A stretch of DNA of 64,000 nucleotides. Source: Apostichopus japonicus (taxonomy: Eukaryota; Echinodermata; Holothuroidea; Aspidochirotida; Stichopodidae). Below the pieces are notes generated by a model that saw nothing but the letters and a program-made list of their open reading frames with translations, did not search any database and was not told where the DNA came from. How positions within the stretch are numbered: position 1 is the first letter of the stretch; each line of letters begins with the position of its first letter. Positions 1 to 11,800 of the stretch are shown here, one piece after another. The translations under genes and the position numbers were made by a program. The stretch spans positions 27,637,666 to 27,701,665 of the forward strand of contig NC_092579.1 in the NCBI RefSeq assembly GCF_037975245.1. The letters are read 5' to 3'.

Positions 1-410
1 TCTTGAGATTTCTGAACTATCTGGGTAGCCAACCGTAGACACATGACAGATGCCTCATTCCGCTCACTTGCTCTTTTAAAAATAAAAAGAAAGTCTAAAG
101 TAAAAAAATGCTAGACCTCGGGTCTATATGGGCATGACTTATTATTGCGTCAAACGTACACCTCCGTGACATTGTTTTTAATTGGGGGAGGGGGGAGTTT
201 AGGGTACAGTGGGGTGGGGCAGAGTTTGAGGGACAGTGGGAAGTGAAGGCAACAAAAAGGAGGAAGGGGTAGTAACAAAAGGGCGGAAGGAGTTCCATGG
301 AGGTATTAAACGAATCAAATTGTCAACAGTGTTTTGCAGTTATCAACAGCCTGTTCTGGTTTTAGGTTCCAAATTTAAGTAACATAAAATGGTTACATTT
401 GCTTCCTCGC

Positions 411-519
411 TTACCTGTCTCCTCACAACCTCAGCACTCTCAGCCTACCGTGCCTAGAAGGAACTGGCCACCTTCTTAGCACTTGACACAATCAGCTGAG
501 GTTGTGAGGGGACAGGTAA
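411..519. repeat. Short inverted-repeat element (hairpin, MITE-like)
   Basis: Arms 411-434 and 496-519 are reverse complements at 23 of 24 positions, with a 61-bp loop. Related single-arm sequences occur at 5588-5643 (opposite orientation) and 45104-45175, so this is a dispersed family and not a one-off hairpin. Confidence 0.65.
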
Positions 520-1689
520 CCTTGTCCTTTACTTGTACCTCGTATCTAAACTATAACCTTTACTATAACCTTTAACATAATCCTTACACAAGCAGGAGTC
601 TTTCATTTCACAATTTAAAATTCCTCAGTGAGGATAGATGCTTCGAGGGTGGAAAACATACTTTGTTGAAATTTTCAAACTTGTGACCATTGTTAGCATA
701 TTATTTGCCTATCTAGCATATTTGACAGCAATAGTGGTGAGCCTTTAAATTATCTCTTCCATCAAGTTGTCTTATATAATTTACTTTCCTATGCTGTCAT
801 TGTTATGTTCAAGTATGTTAACATTTGCACATTTGAATGTTGCATGGCACCTTCCTCTTGTTGGCTTCTGTGACTGCAACTTTTCATCGAACAACCTTTG
901 TCAATTCTGAGAAAAGTTTGCTCACGAATATATGCAACAATATTGTTTCTTGTTAATAAGGTAATATTTAGATTACCACACGCATGAAAACAAATTATTC
1001 TTACGGGAATTTTTGGGGTTCTTTCTGACCAATCATTCATCAGCCTTGTTAATTGCATGATAACAAATCATTGGATTAAAACCTTTTCAAACAGAATATT
1101 TTCTCTTGAAACCATTACTTGTAAAATATAGCTAGAACTTGATCATTACTCAGCAATTATTGATAGTGAAGAATTGGCAACCAATGTTTCATAAATTCAT
1201 TTCTATTCTTTTCTTCTAACATTAAAGTGCTTTAAAGTTATTTTTGTGTGTGGCTAAAGCAGATAAATTTTGCCTATTGTTTTACATTGTGGGGTTGAAG
1301 GGGGGGGGGGTTGTACCCCACCCCACATATCCCCTGGATTCACACCTGTTTGAGATATTAATACATGGTGATATCTTATTGTCTTTTGGTATAATGGACT
1401 AATATTAAGCTGGCTCTTTTTGAATGTTTTCTGTATCATAAACAGGTCAACATATTAATAACTTACTCAATGGATTATGACTTGCAAACAATAGGAAATT
1501 ATTAATCAGAGCTAATTACCATTGCTTAATCATTCTTAATCATTAACTTGAATTATTGGAGGGTTTCTTTGATTGTGAATGCAAAAAACATAAAGTATAG
1601 AGAAAAGATTCAAGAACATAACTGTATCTGAATCCAATGCTGAATGTGTTTACCTAGCAACACCCACAGAAACCATGAAAAGAATTTTA

Positions 1690-2300
1690 ATATGCACATT
1701 GAATATAAACATGGTGGAATGAATAAATACATGTCTAACTGAACATTGGCATGTCTAAAATGAAAAAGTTAATGTCTAAGTAAACATATATGTCTAACAT
1801 GAAAATTCACATGTTGAAATGAATATATACATGTCTAAATGAACATCGGCATGTCTAAAAATGAAAAGTTAATATCTAGGTAAACAATCATATGTCTAAC
1901 ATGAAAATTCACATGTTGAAATGAATATCTAACATGAAAATTCACGTTAGAATGAATATATACATGTCTAAATGAACATTGGCATGTCTAAAATGAAAAG
2001 TTAATGTCTACAGTAAACATACCTCTTACATGAAAAATCACATATTGAAATGAATATATACATGTGTAAATGAACATTGGCATGTCTAAAATGAAATGTC
2101 TAAGTAAACATATGTCTAACATGAAAATTCACATGTTGAAATGAACATTGACATGTCTAAATGAACATTGGCATGTCTAAAAATGAAAAGTTAATGTCTA
2201 AGTAAACATATGTCTAACATGAAATTCACAAGTTGAAATGAATATAAACATGTCTAAATGAACATTGGCATGTCTAAAATGAAAAAGTTAATGTCTAAGT
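1690..2300. repeat. Minisatellite, about 97-bp unit, ~6 copies
   Basis: The string gaacattggcatgtctaaa recurs near 1741, 1842, 1974, 2072, 2163 and 2260. The spacing is about 90-135 bp, mostly near 97. Each unit also carries shorter catgtctaa and catgttgaa sub-repeats. No coding potential. Confidence 0.8.
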
Positions 2301-2862
2301 AAGAAAAGAGGAAGCAATTAACAGTCAAGTTCTAGAAGCAGATGAGTCTTCAGAGTTGAATAGAAGGATGTGCACATCTAGACATACTGTATGTTAATGT
2401 TTGCATGAATGTGCATATAGTTATTGCAAGATACTAGGTTGTACCAGAACATATTGCCATATCTGGCAACAATTTTTTTTGAATTTATACAAAATGACAG
2501 ACTGCAACATTCTATGGCTTATCAGGCTTACAAATAATTTTTCTTCCATATATGTTTATGCAAATTAAAGATTATGAAAACATCTTTTTATAGCAAAAAA
2601 ATTTGCACATCCACCTCATCATCTTAGAAAAATTATGCTGGCATAAGTCATGTATAAAGTAGAGTACATAAGTACATAGTAATGAATACTGTTTGTGTGA
2701 CTGTTTTAGAAGGTGTGTATTTGGTCATGGTAAGCAATGCTTGGTGGTCCACATAAAATCCCTATGTTAAGGTCTTTCCTATTACAAAAGAAATACAAAA
2801 TTTCTTTAAAATTCTGAACAATATGTGATTTTTTTTGATTACCTTCTTCTTTTGAATTGCAG

Positions 2863-2898
2863 CCTTAACAGAAGAATCAGTTCCACAGAATTTGCAAC
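2863..2898 (+). CDS. RAB11FIP4: RAB11FIP exon (first one visible in the window)
   Basis: A 36-bp exon bounded by a gaattgcag acceptor and a gtaagt donor. Only the frame entering after two bases of the previous codon stays open and joins the next exon. It reads LNRRISSTEFA and then a split Thr codon. The ISST..F motif is the Ser-rich segment found just before the coiled coil in FIP4. It leaves in phase 2. The other two frames either contain a stop here or reach one in the next exon. Confidence 0.75.
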
Positions 2899-5800
2899 GT
2901 AAGTCCCCTAACATATCTTAAACTATCCAGTTTTGAGTGGTACGTTTGTTTGCCTGCTTGATATGAATTTTGTGTTTCATCTTTCTTCTGAACTTGATTT
3001 GACTTTCACTAGCATCTGCTGTTGTAAATAAGAAACTCCTTGAGGTGTGAGGAATGCAATTCATTTAACTGAAGTGGTAGCTATAGTGAGCTTAATGTTC
3101 TAGCAGATTGTGCATCTCCACATTGGCCAGATGCAGCAGATTCCAGTCTAACATTGGTCACTATCATTTAGTGGTTATCTCATCTGTCAACAAAACACTT
3201 CTCTCTTTGCATTTATTTGATCGAGGGTGTTTTCAGGGTAAGGAGGGGTAAAGGGGTTCAAGGAAAATGTCCTGAATCCTGACCTTTGCCTTCCTAATTT
3301 TTCAGAACTACCTGTTATCTGGTACCAATTATCTGGTTTCCTATTAGACACCTAATCCCTCATCCCTCTCCCCTCCCCTCCCCGTCCCCTCTCTCCTCTC
3401 CTCTCTCCTCTCCTCTCCCCTCTCTCCTCTCCCCACCCCTCTCCCCCATCCATCCACATTGCTGCCTTCCATGGCTGATATCCTTCCGATGCCCTCCGTA
3501 ACAGATGTTTCTGTTCTTGAAGTCTTACAAATGAACCGGTATCCCCGTTGATAAGCGTCACGAATAATATTTGCATTCATTTGCATAATTGATATTTCCG
3601 TTGGTTTTCTATTATCCAGGCAGCTGTATCGGTCTTCTTCCTCTAATAATATCCCGTTGGGGCCCGCGGGGGAGGCCTACGGGGAGTATGCCGCATCTGA
3701 GGGCGACATCATGGAACTGACGGATAAGGTATTTAAAAGAAAGGCCAAGGTTTCTCTTTACATCCCTCCCCCTGCTGATTTCTGGGTTTGTATCGTCCGA
3801 AACTGGGGCGTATGCCCTGGTTTACAGATGGTTATACATGGCACTGTGGCTTCTTACTGATGCTCCCCCACCCACCCCCCCCCCCCCCTCAGCAAAGAAA
3901 TGGATGTGGGACTTTGACATTTATAGTGGGAGGCAAGAATATCGTTATCACTGTGATCTAAAACAAAATGTTCAGCAATTTCTGAACATTTGTAAGTCTT
4001 ATATTAGCTATAAAACTGTTCTGTAGACCTTCCAAGAATAAATAGTTAGATAGTAGTGATATCATTAAGTCAGATTATATACGGTATAGAACATTGACAC
4101 AGCTGGAACTTGAAGCCAAGTTGAGTGCCAATACGAACAGTTTAGAGACTTATATGAGGAAGGGATTTAGAAAGTGATTTTCAAGTTATTTATAGATTAT
4201 TTCAACACAATTTTTTATGATTCCAACGTTGAGAAAATGTTTATTAATGCAAAAATAAGACGTGAAGAAAATAGATCGTGGGAAATGGGAAATCCAGTCC
4301 CTTGAGGCGACAGTAAACGTCTCTGCTTCCAGTCAAATTGTTTGGTGTGTTTTTGGTTTGAATTGAACGTTTCATTTTTTGGTGATATTATCTTCATTCA
4401 TCCATCTCATTTTTTGTTTCTGTTATTTTATCTTTTTTTTTTTTATTTACTCACCAGGTGAGAGAACTTGAATCACAGGTGCTGTACCTTGAGAAGGATA
4501 ATGCTTGTATAGAAGATGGTCGAGAAAAATTGAAAAGTGACAACACACATCTACATAAACAGTGAGTAAAATAATCAAGAATTAGTAAAAGTTAAAGGCA
4601 CTCCTTTAAATATCAATGAAAAAAATTAAAAAAAGGAAAATGTATTAACACAGCTCATTGCAGCTTTTGCAATGCAACTTTCCCTTGCTTGAAAACAGAT
4701 ATTGCATAATTCGTTTGCTGCATCAATCTTATCTAGAATGAGATCTGGCCCAAGGATAATTATGTCATCAGGCCCTCTCTTCCAAGGTTCATTCTTCCTG
4801 AAGTATATTGTGCAAATTGAAATACATTATTCCTTATTTGCCTGTGTCCCCTTTAAGGCGGGGAGGAGGGGGGGGGGGTATTTATATAAAATTTAACGAC
4901 ATATTTTTGGTAGAACAGTAATTAGTACAGCGGGTGAACATCGTCCTGAGAGGGATAACCATTGAGTTAAAGCCAATTTTTGCATAGCAATGGTCATTCC
5001 CTTGTAAAAATATTCAAACACATTTTGCCTCGCTTTAGATCATTCATCCCTATCATTCCGAAGGTCGTCCTCAGTAAAGCCAAGATTATTAAGTCTTTGG
5101 ATTCTTTTCTTTATTTATAGCAAAGAATTATTAGAAGAACAGATGAAGGAGTTAGACCAGAGGCTGGATGAGACGGTGAAAGAACGAGAAGCTAAATATT
5201 CTGAGGCCTTAGTGAGTATTGGATACTATGTGTATACCCCTCCTGCCCACCCCCCCCCAACACCAGTAAGCTCTGGAATTACCTTTGGAATTTAGTATCC
5301 TCTGTAGCTCCAAACAATCTCATGCAATATGCTAATTGGGCATTTAAACCATCAAAAAAGTTGACTGTTTTCTTGTGTTTGCTTCGAAATCGTAGCTGAC
5401 CATGTCACGTTCATGAACAACATTGTGACTTGAATTGAGTATCAAAATATCACCTAAAATCAACGAAGTCGTGCTGAAAAACACTTTTAGATACTTTAGA
5501 TGGTAGAATGAATATTGGGGGGGGGGTAGGAGGGGTCATGGGCCAGTAGGGGCTGGTCACTGAGGGTGTACAATGCTATAGAGATTACCAGTTCACTGTA
5601 GCCATGGTAGAACATGAATACTGAGGTTGTGAGGAGACAGCTTAAAGTTTGTCAGTGATAAATAACCAAATAATTGTGGATTTTCCCCCGAATCAACAAA
5701 ACAGGTTTGGGGGGGGGGGGGGGTTGGGGTAGGGTTAAAGGCTTATTTGGCACTCCACAAGGTTGTAAGTCGCTCTAGCACTTGTGTCAATAATTTCACT

Positions 5801-8800
5801 AATATGCAGTATTTGAACAGTCTAAATACCTAGATGTTACATCTCAAGAACATGGAGGTTTACCATATGACCGAACATTAATTTCAGCAACACATTAGGT
5901 CTAACTGGATTGGCATAATAAGTGATCTTTCCATAAAAACATGGTGTTGAATTTTAACCTTCAACCAGGGACATAAACCCAATCATCATCTTTAGTTGTA
6001 TGACAGAGTATTTTATTCAAAAAAAAACTTCTGCAAAAGTCTCGTCTGAGATCTGTCATTTTGTAATAAATCTGTAACGTCATAGTGCCACAAGGATATG
6101 GGAAACCTGTTCCTTTTCTCTATGGTTTTCTTTAAATATTTTCAAGGTAGAATGTTAAACATTTTTGACATTGAAACCATTGACAACATTAGTTCATGTT
6201 AAGAGGTTCAATATCATTATTTTCATAATTTTCAAAACCCATCTTCATTGTAAAAAATAAAACTGAAATGCAAAATATAACCAATTGAAGCATACGTGTC
6301 TTGGTGATGTCATATTTAGACTTGATCAAGCCTTTGGGCGTTGTGTGTGAAGGATCACAGTGCTACAATTTTTGCTAATATTATACAAAACACTGTATCT
6401 TCCTAACTCAATAAATCAGCCAACTTAACTGTGTACACATCTTGCCCAGAGCTCTACCAGTATCGTTTTCAAGAAGTATAAAACCTTTTTTATGACAGCT
6501 AAAAGTCGTTAAAATAAAATATCTCATGAAACACGCCATTTGCTACTTAATATTCAAGCGACGTCTTGTTACCTCTGTAACGAAGCGTTTGGTCTGCGTA
6601 ATTTACGAACGGAGTTCGTAAATTACGTCTGCGGGATAGATGTGAGCGCGCATTGTTTTTTAATGTACTGCATCGTTTCTTGATTCGGGCTAATAACAAG
6701 CTTGGTGTAATGAACATTTATTATCTTCAGGTTGTGTTTAATGGCTCAGGCTTTTCGTAATTCCCTAAGATTGTATTTTCTGCCTGTTTATATTTTGTTT
6801 TCTTTGTGACATGAGGGATCTGCTGAGATAAAACCTTAATGATCATGTTTATGATTATTGTGTTTTTTTTCAAGTGCGATGTTGTCATGGTAACATGTTT
6901 TTTTCTTCTTCTGTCTTATGCTGTTTAGGCAAAACGAGAGAGAGAATTTCAAGAGGATCTTTCTTCACTCCAAAATAGGTGAGATTATTAAAGTTAACTC
7001 GGTCTCATCTGGGACCGGATTTTAAAGCAGCAAGTTGTGTTTGTGGCGCATATCTGGTCATACAAGTACACAACATGGAGTGAAAAAACTATTTTGTATC
7101 AGTATATTGCGTTAAAACATCTGCCAAACCGAACAGAAGCTTTTGTGGCAGATATTCATTGTAGGCATCTCCTTCACAGATATATTAATGGCATGAATTT
7201 CACAACAAGTATTAGTAAAACAGTGAGAAAAGTCACGTACCCTCAAACTTAGAATTATAATACCTTTCCTAGCAACCAGACATAGCATAGCCATATTTGC
7301 ATTAGATTGAAGCTGTTGTTGTTGTTGGTTGTTTTGTCGTTTATAACTAGTCAGGGTAATAACCATCTTAATGCACCTAGTTTGACATTATACTGTGTAA
7401 CATGGATAACTATTACACTGTACTACTGTAATTCACTTTCATGTTCCTAGTGTGTGACTCGGTGATAACACATTATGTAAATAAGTCGTAATAAAGTCGT
7501 TGGTAAATTTGTCAGCTGCTTTTGTTGAAGTAGAATATAATCACTATTTATTTTCCAATAATCGATCAATAAGTAGTAAATGTTGTAATTCCAACTGCGC
7601 ATAAGCGATGTGACATTACAGAGGGAGGACCCTACAAGAGAAGCTGGTCAATACCTTCTTTGTTTACAAACTGACTTATTGTCTCTTATGAAGAGATTAT
7701 GAAGAGAAGAGTCTCTTATGAAGAGATCTATTGTCTCTTATAACTTATTGTCTTCATGAAGAATGGGAGTAAACCATTGAAAATTTTTTTATACGTCTGT
7801 GGCAATTTGTAGCCTGTACTTTTACTTTCTTTGTTCTGATTTAGTTTTTTTCTGATTTTCTTTTCTTTTTTTTTTTTTCTTTTGTCCATAGACTTTCAGT
7901 ACTTCAATTGGAGAGGGAAAAATTAGACAATGATATATCACAATACAGATCCAGAGTGGTTGCCTTAACACAAGTAAGTATTAAATACCCCTGAAAGAGA
8001 GAATGAATTGGTCAATCTATGTTTTCTGGGTTGCTGGTTGATTCATACCTCAAAAAACAGCATCTGGCCCTACTGCAACCCAGTCCTCACAACCCATCCA
8101 CTCCCCAACCCTCCCCTCCCTCCCCCTCACCTAGAAATGCTGCCCAACCAACCCTCGCCTCCCTCCTCAAAATGTTAGCATGTCAAACCTTAAGTAACAT
8201 CCATGTGTGACAAGCCCATTTGATTTATTTGCTCCTTCTTCATGTTGACATTAAAAGTTGTTTATGTTTGTTGTTGTTTGTAAGTCCTAGTCAAGTCTTA
8301 GTTGGTCTCCAGGTGGCAGATGATTTGACACTTATCTTAACAAAGAACAATATACCACACTGTATAACATCTTGCTTCTAATTGGAGATTGAGATGATAT
8401 GAATGTAACCTTTACTGACATGTCCAAACACTCAGTTCTCATCATAGCAAATGTTGTTCACTTTCAATTGTAATCTTTTTTGTTGCTTTATCCTTGAAAT
8501 GTGATACCGTTGGAATGTTTGATTAGCTGTCAATGTTTACTATATTTTGCATTTCATCAAAATGTAACTTCCTGTGCAAGAAAAGGAGTTCAATAGGATA
8601 AAGCAAAACAAAACCATTTTCATCTGAATTTGATGACATGATAAGATTGCCAGATGCATTCTTAAAATATCATCAAATTAAAAAAAAAAAATCATTTCTT
8701 AGCCATACAAAGTGCTATGAGGATGAGGATTTGACCTAAAAATGTAGACAACTGCAAGCATTTTTGCTAAGCAATAAATTTCAGCCATATCAAATATCCC

Positions 8801-11800
8801 TATTATTACAGAGAATTTGTGTGAGAGGGACTGAATGGAAACAGTCAGGGATAGGTAGGACAAGGAACATATCACATCTGTACTATCCTGTACTATCCTG
8901 TACTATCCTATACTATCCTGTACTATCCTGTAATATCCTGTACTATCCTGATATTGATGTTATCCTTATCCATTTAAGAGTTAAGACTGCATTCTTTGAA
9001 TTTGTATTTAACTGGCTAGAATCATCACAACACAGCATTGACAGTACCATGTGAGAATGTGACCACTTTTCCAGAGATACAAAGTTCTATAAAAAAGTAA
9101 TTTGAAAGTCAAAGGAAAATCCATGCAAGACATCAAATTGATTTATTTGTATAATAATATTGCTGGTTAGAATCTGATAATTGAATTAGCATGCTTGAAT
9201 GTGTTTCAAAATATGACATTTGAAATGGGAATGCATACTTTTTTCTTTTTTAAACATCCTTCTCTCTTTCTTTTTCTTGCTGTTTTGAATTATTATAGAA
9301 AAACAAGACATTAGAAGCACAACTTCAGGAAGCTGACAGTAACTGGCTTTCTCTCTCGGTGCAATACCAGCAGAAAGAAGAAGATTACAAATTAGAAAAG
9401 GAAGAAATGGAAGACGTCATTCACAATAGTAACACAGTAAGGACGTCTTTCCCTGTTTGTTAACCCCTATCAAAGGATATCATATGATAAGGGGGTATCC
9501 TCTTACAAGGATTATCCCTTTCCTTAGGATTGGAAGACATTCATAACATGGTTATGTAGTTAACCATTTCGTACCCACTAGTATTCTACAACAATGATGG
9601 AGAGAACGTGTATTTACAAGCACCCTACAGCTGCATTTTAATGTCCTCTTGGAGCAATGTAAACCTTAAAGAAAAGGAACGTTTGAAGTTTATGTACGAA
9701 TGTGTGTCGGTTATGACTATATATTTACATGACCCATCTCCCATACATACACACACACACACTGATCTACCCTAGCCTAACGAACGATCTTGCACTCTGC
9801 CCCCGATGATCCGCTCCGAGGTCTGCTGCCCTCCTCCTTCTGAATCTGCCATTGAGAAGCCTATACATGCATGTATTGAAGACTGGAAGTAACTGAAAAA
9901 GACAAGAATCCATGAAAGGTCAAAGGTCATGGAAAGGCCTCTCTCTCTCTCTCTCTGCAACTTGCCTGGATAGTTATAGTTTACTGTATAGGTTACTGGT
10001 TTGTCATTGGTTTTGATCTCTCAAATCTGCGGTCGGTTGACTGTGAGAGTTTGCAGTGCAAAGAAATCTAAATATGATTGTATAACCAAAATAAAATACC
10101 GTTGCCATGCAGTTCTTTTGTATTTCGGTGGGAAAGGAATTCCAGGAATGAAAAATACATGATAATTCATGCATGATGTCAAAAAAATGTACAAAAAGTT
10201 GGGCTTTGTTTCGAACAGATGGCTTAGGACAACATTGAAGGTTGTTGCGAGGATTTTGATGCAGTAGTGTAAGACAGTCCAACCTTTCAGGTGCAAAAAT
10301 TTGTTGCCATGGAAATCCTTTGCACTGAAGTTGCGAGAACCTCGATCATTGCAAATTATCTGTTTATTACAGTGTTTTGATCTTTCATGGTCTTTGAATT
10401 TCCGCGTGGGATGAACGGTTGTTATCTTAAAAATTCTTAATTTTTCTGATCCTTTAAGAGGTTTAAATTGTGAAAATGAAGTACCTCCTGCCGAATAAAG
10501 TCCATCGCTTGGTATCTTTTATGGAAAATAGACTTTGAATTATATCACAGATTACCTCAGAGTGGGTTGAAAGCGACAGTAGTTAAATAATTTAAAAATT
10601 ATATTACCCAAAGTCAAGTTAATAAATAGGAAAGTTTTACTTCTTGTAATCTGTTCTGGTGGCTCACTTTTTTAATCAAACAAATTATGCAAATGAAATG
10701 TCACCACAAGCCAACTAACTGTATTAACAATATTCTTGATATAAGATATATTCTAAATCCCTTCCCTGAGATTGATGATAAGATCAGTTCCGATGAACCT
10801 GAAAAAGGAAATTTGGGCTTTTAATAGAAATTTGTTAATGAACAAAAATTGTCATGATTTCTCTGTTGCCTTTCTGTTGTGGATTGGTTTGTAGTTATAA
10901 AAAGTTAAAGTCACAATTCTCTTCAAATCTGCTTCCTATTTCTGGGTAATAATGAACAAATTTTGGATGTTATTTTTATCCATCATTTGTTTCACGATGT
11001 GTGAGAATGTTGTGGTCAAATGGCTAAGGCGATGGGCTTGAGCTATGAGGATTGCTGATTTGAATCCTGGCCAGATCATTAACATTGTTTCTTTGGGCAA
11101 GACATTTCATCTGTATAGCAACCCGACACTCAGGTGTATAAATAAAAGGGGGACCTGCAAGGCAACTTGTAAATATAGTTGCGTGCGCAGGTGTTGGCCG
11201 CAGAGATGTGGTGCACTGTGGTGCCCCAGGAGCTGCTGTTTGAATTTTGCACACTTGGGTGTATAGGTGTGACAAGTTACCATATTGTGTTAAATGTTGT
11301 AAAGGCTTGTGAGAAGACCGCTTGGCCTAGCACATGTTGTTCATTGATAGCTGTCGCAATGTTTTCTGAATGGCAAACCATTGCTAGCAAAGAAGTACTA
11401 AAATCAGGTCGCTATAAACCAAAGGACTCCTGTGTGTATCTTTGTTGCTGGCGCATAGGAGTTATATACCTGTGGTTACCTGTTCTAGCTCCCTCAACAA
11501 AAAAGAAAATGAATGAAAATAAAAGGTTAAGCCTTTTTTTACACTCTATTACACTTAACATCCTATATTATTAATGTTTACAGATGATAGATAATTTATC
11601 CAGAAAGTTAGAAACACTTCAGGCAAACCACCAAACCGAGATGGAGATGAAGGACGCACTGATGAGGAGTCCGAGCATAGCAGACTTACCGAGTAGATTC
11701 ACAGAAATGAAGCAAGAGGTCCACCAGTTACGCAGAGTGAGATAATCGTTAAGGCTCCCGGGCAGGGATGTGTGGGGGGGGGGGGGCTAGTGGAGTCTGT

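Larger units (their letters stand above)
1..2862 (+). other. Intron of RAB11FIP (partial), with repeats
   Basis: No supported exon. It contains a hairpin element at 411-519, a G10 run near 1302, a ~97-bp minisatellite at about 1690-2300, and otherwise AT-rich sequence. Upstream exons of RAB11FIP should lie outside the window. Confidence 0.6.
5212..6928 (+). other. RAB11FIP intron with repeat copy and palindrome
   Basis: Contains a C run (about 5251), G runs (about 5517 and 5707), an inverted copy of the hairpin element (5588-5643) and a perfect palindrome (6597-6627). No exon seen. Confidence 0.6.

Noticed and set aside
8764-9054. 96-residue ORF with repeated YPVLSC
   Set aside because: Caused by the 10-bp repeat at 8881-8950.
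11179-11574. 131-residue ORF
   Set aside because: Overlaps a SINE and continues into plain intron sequence; no recognisable protein features.
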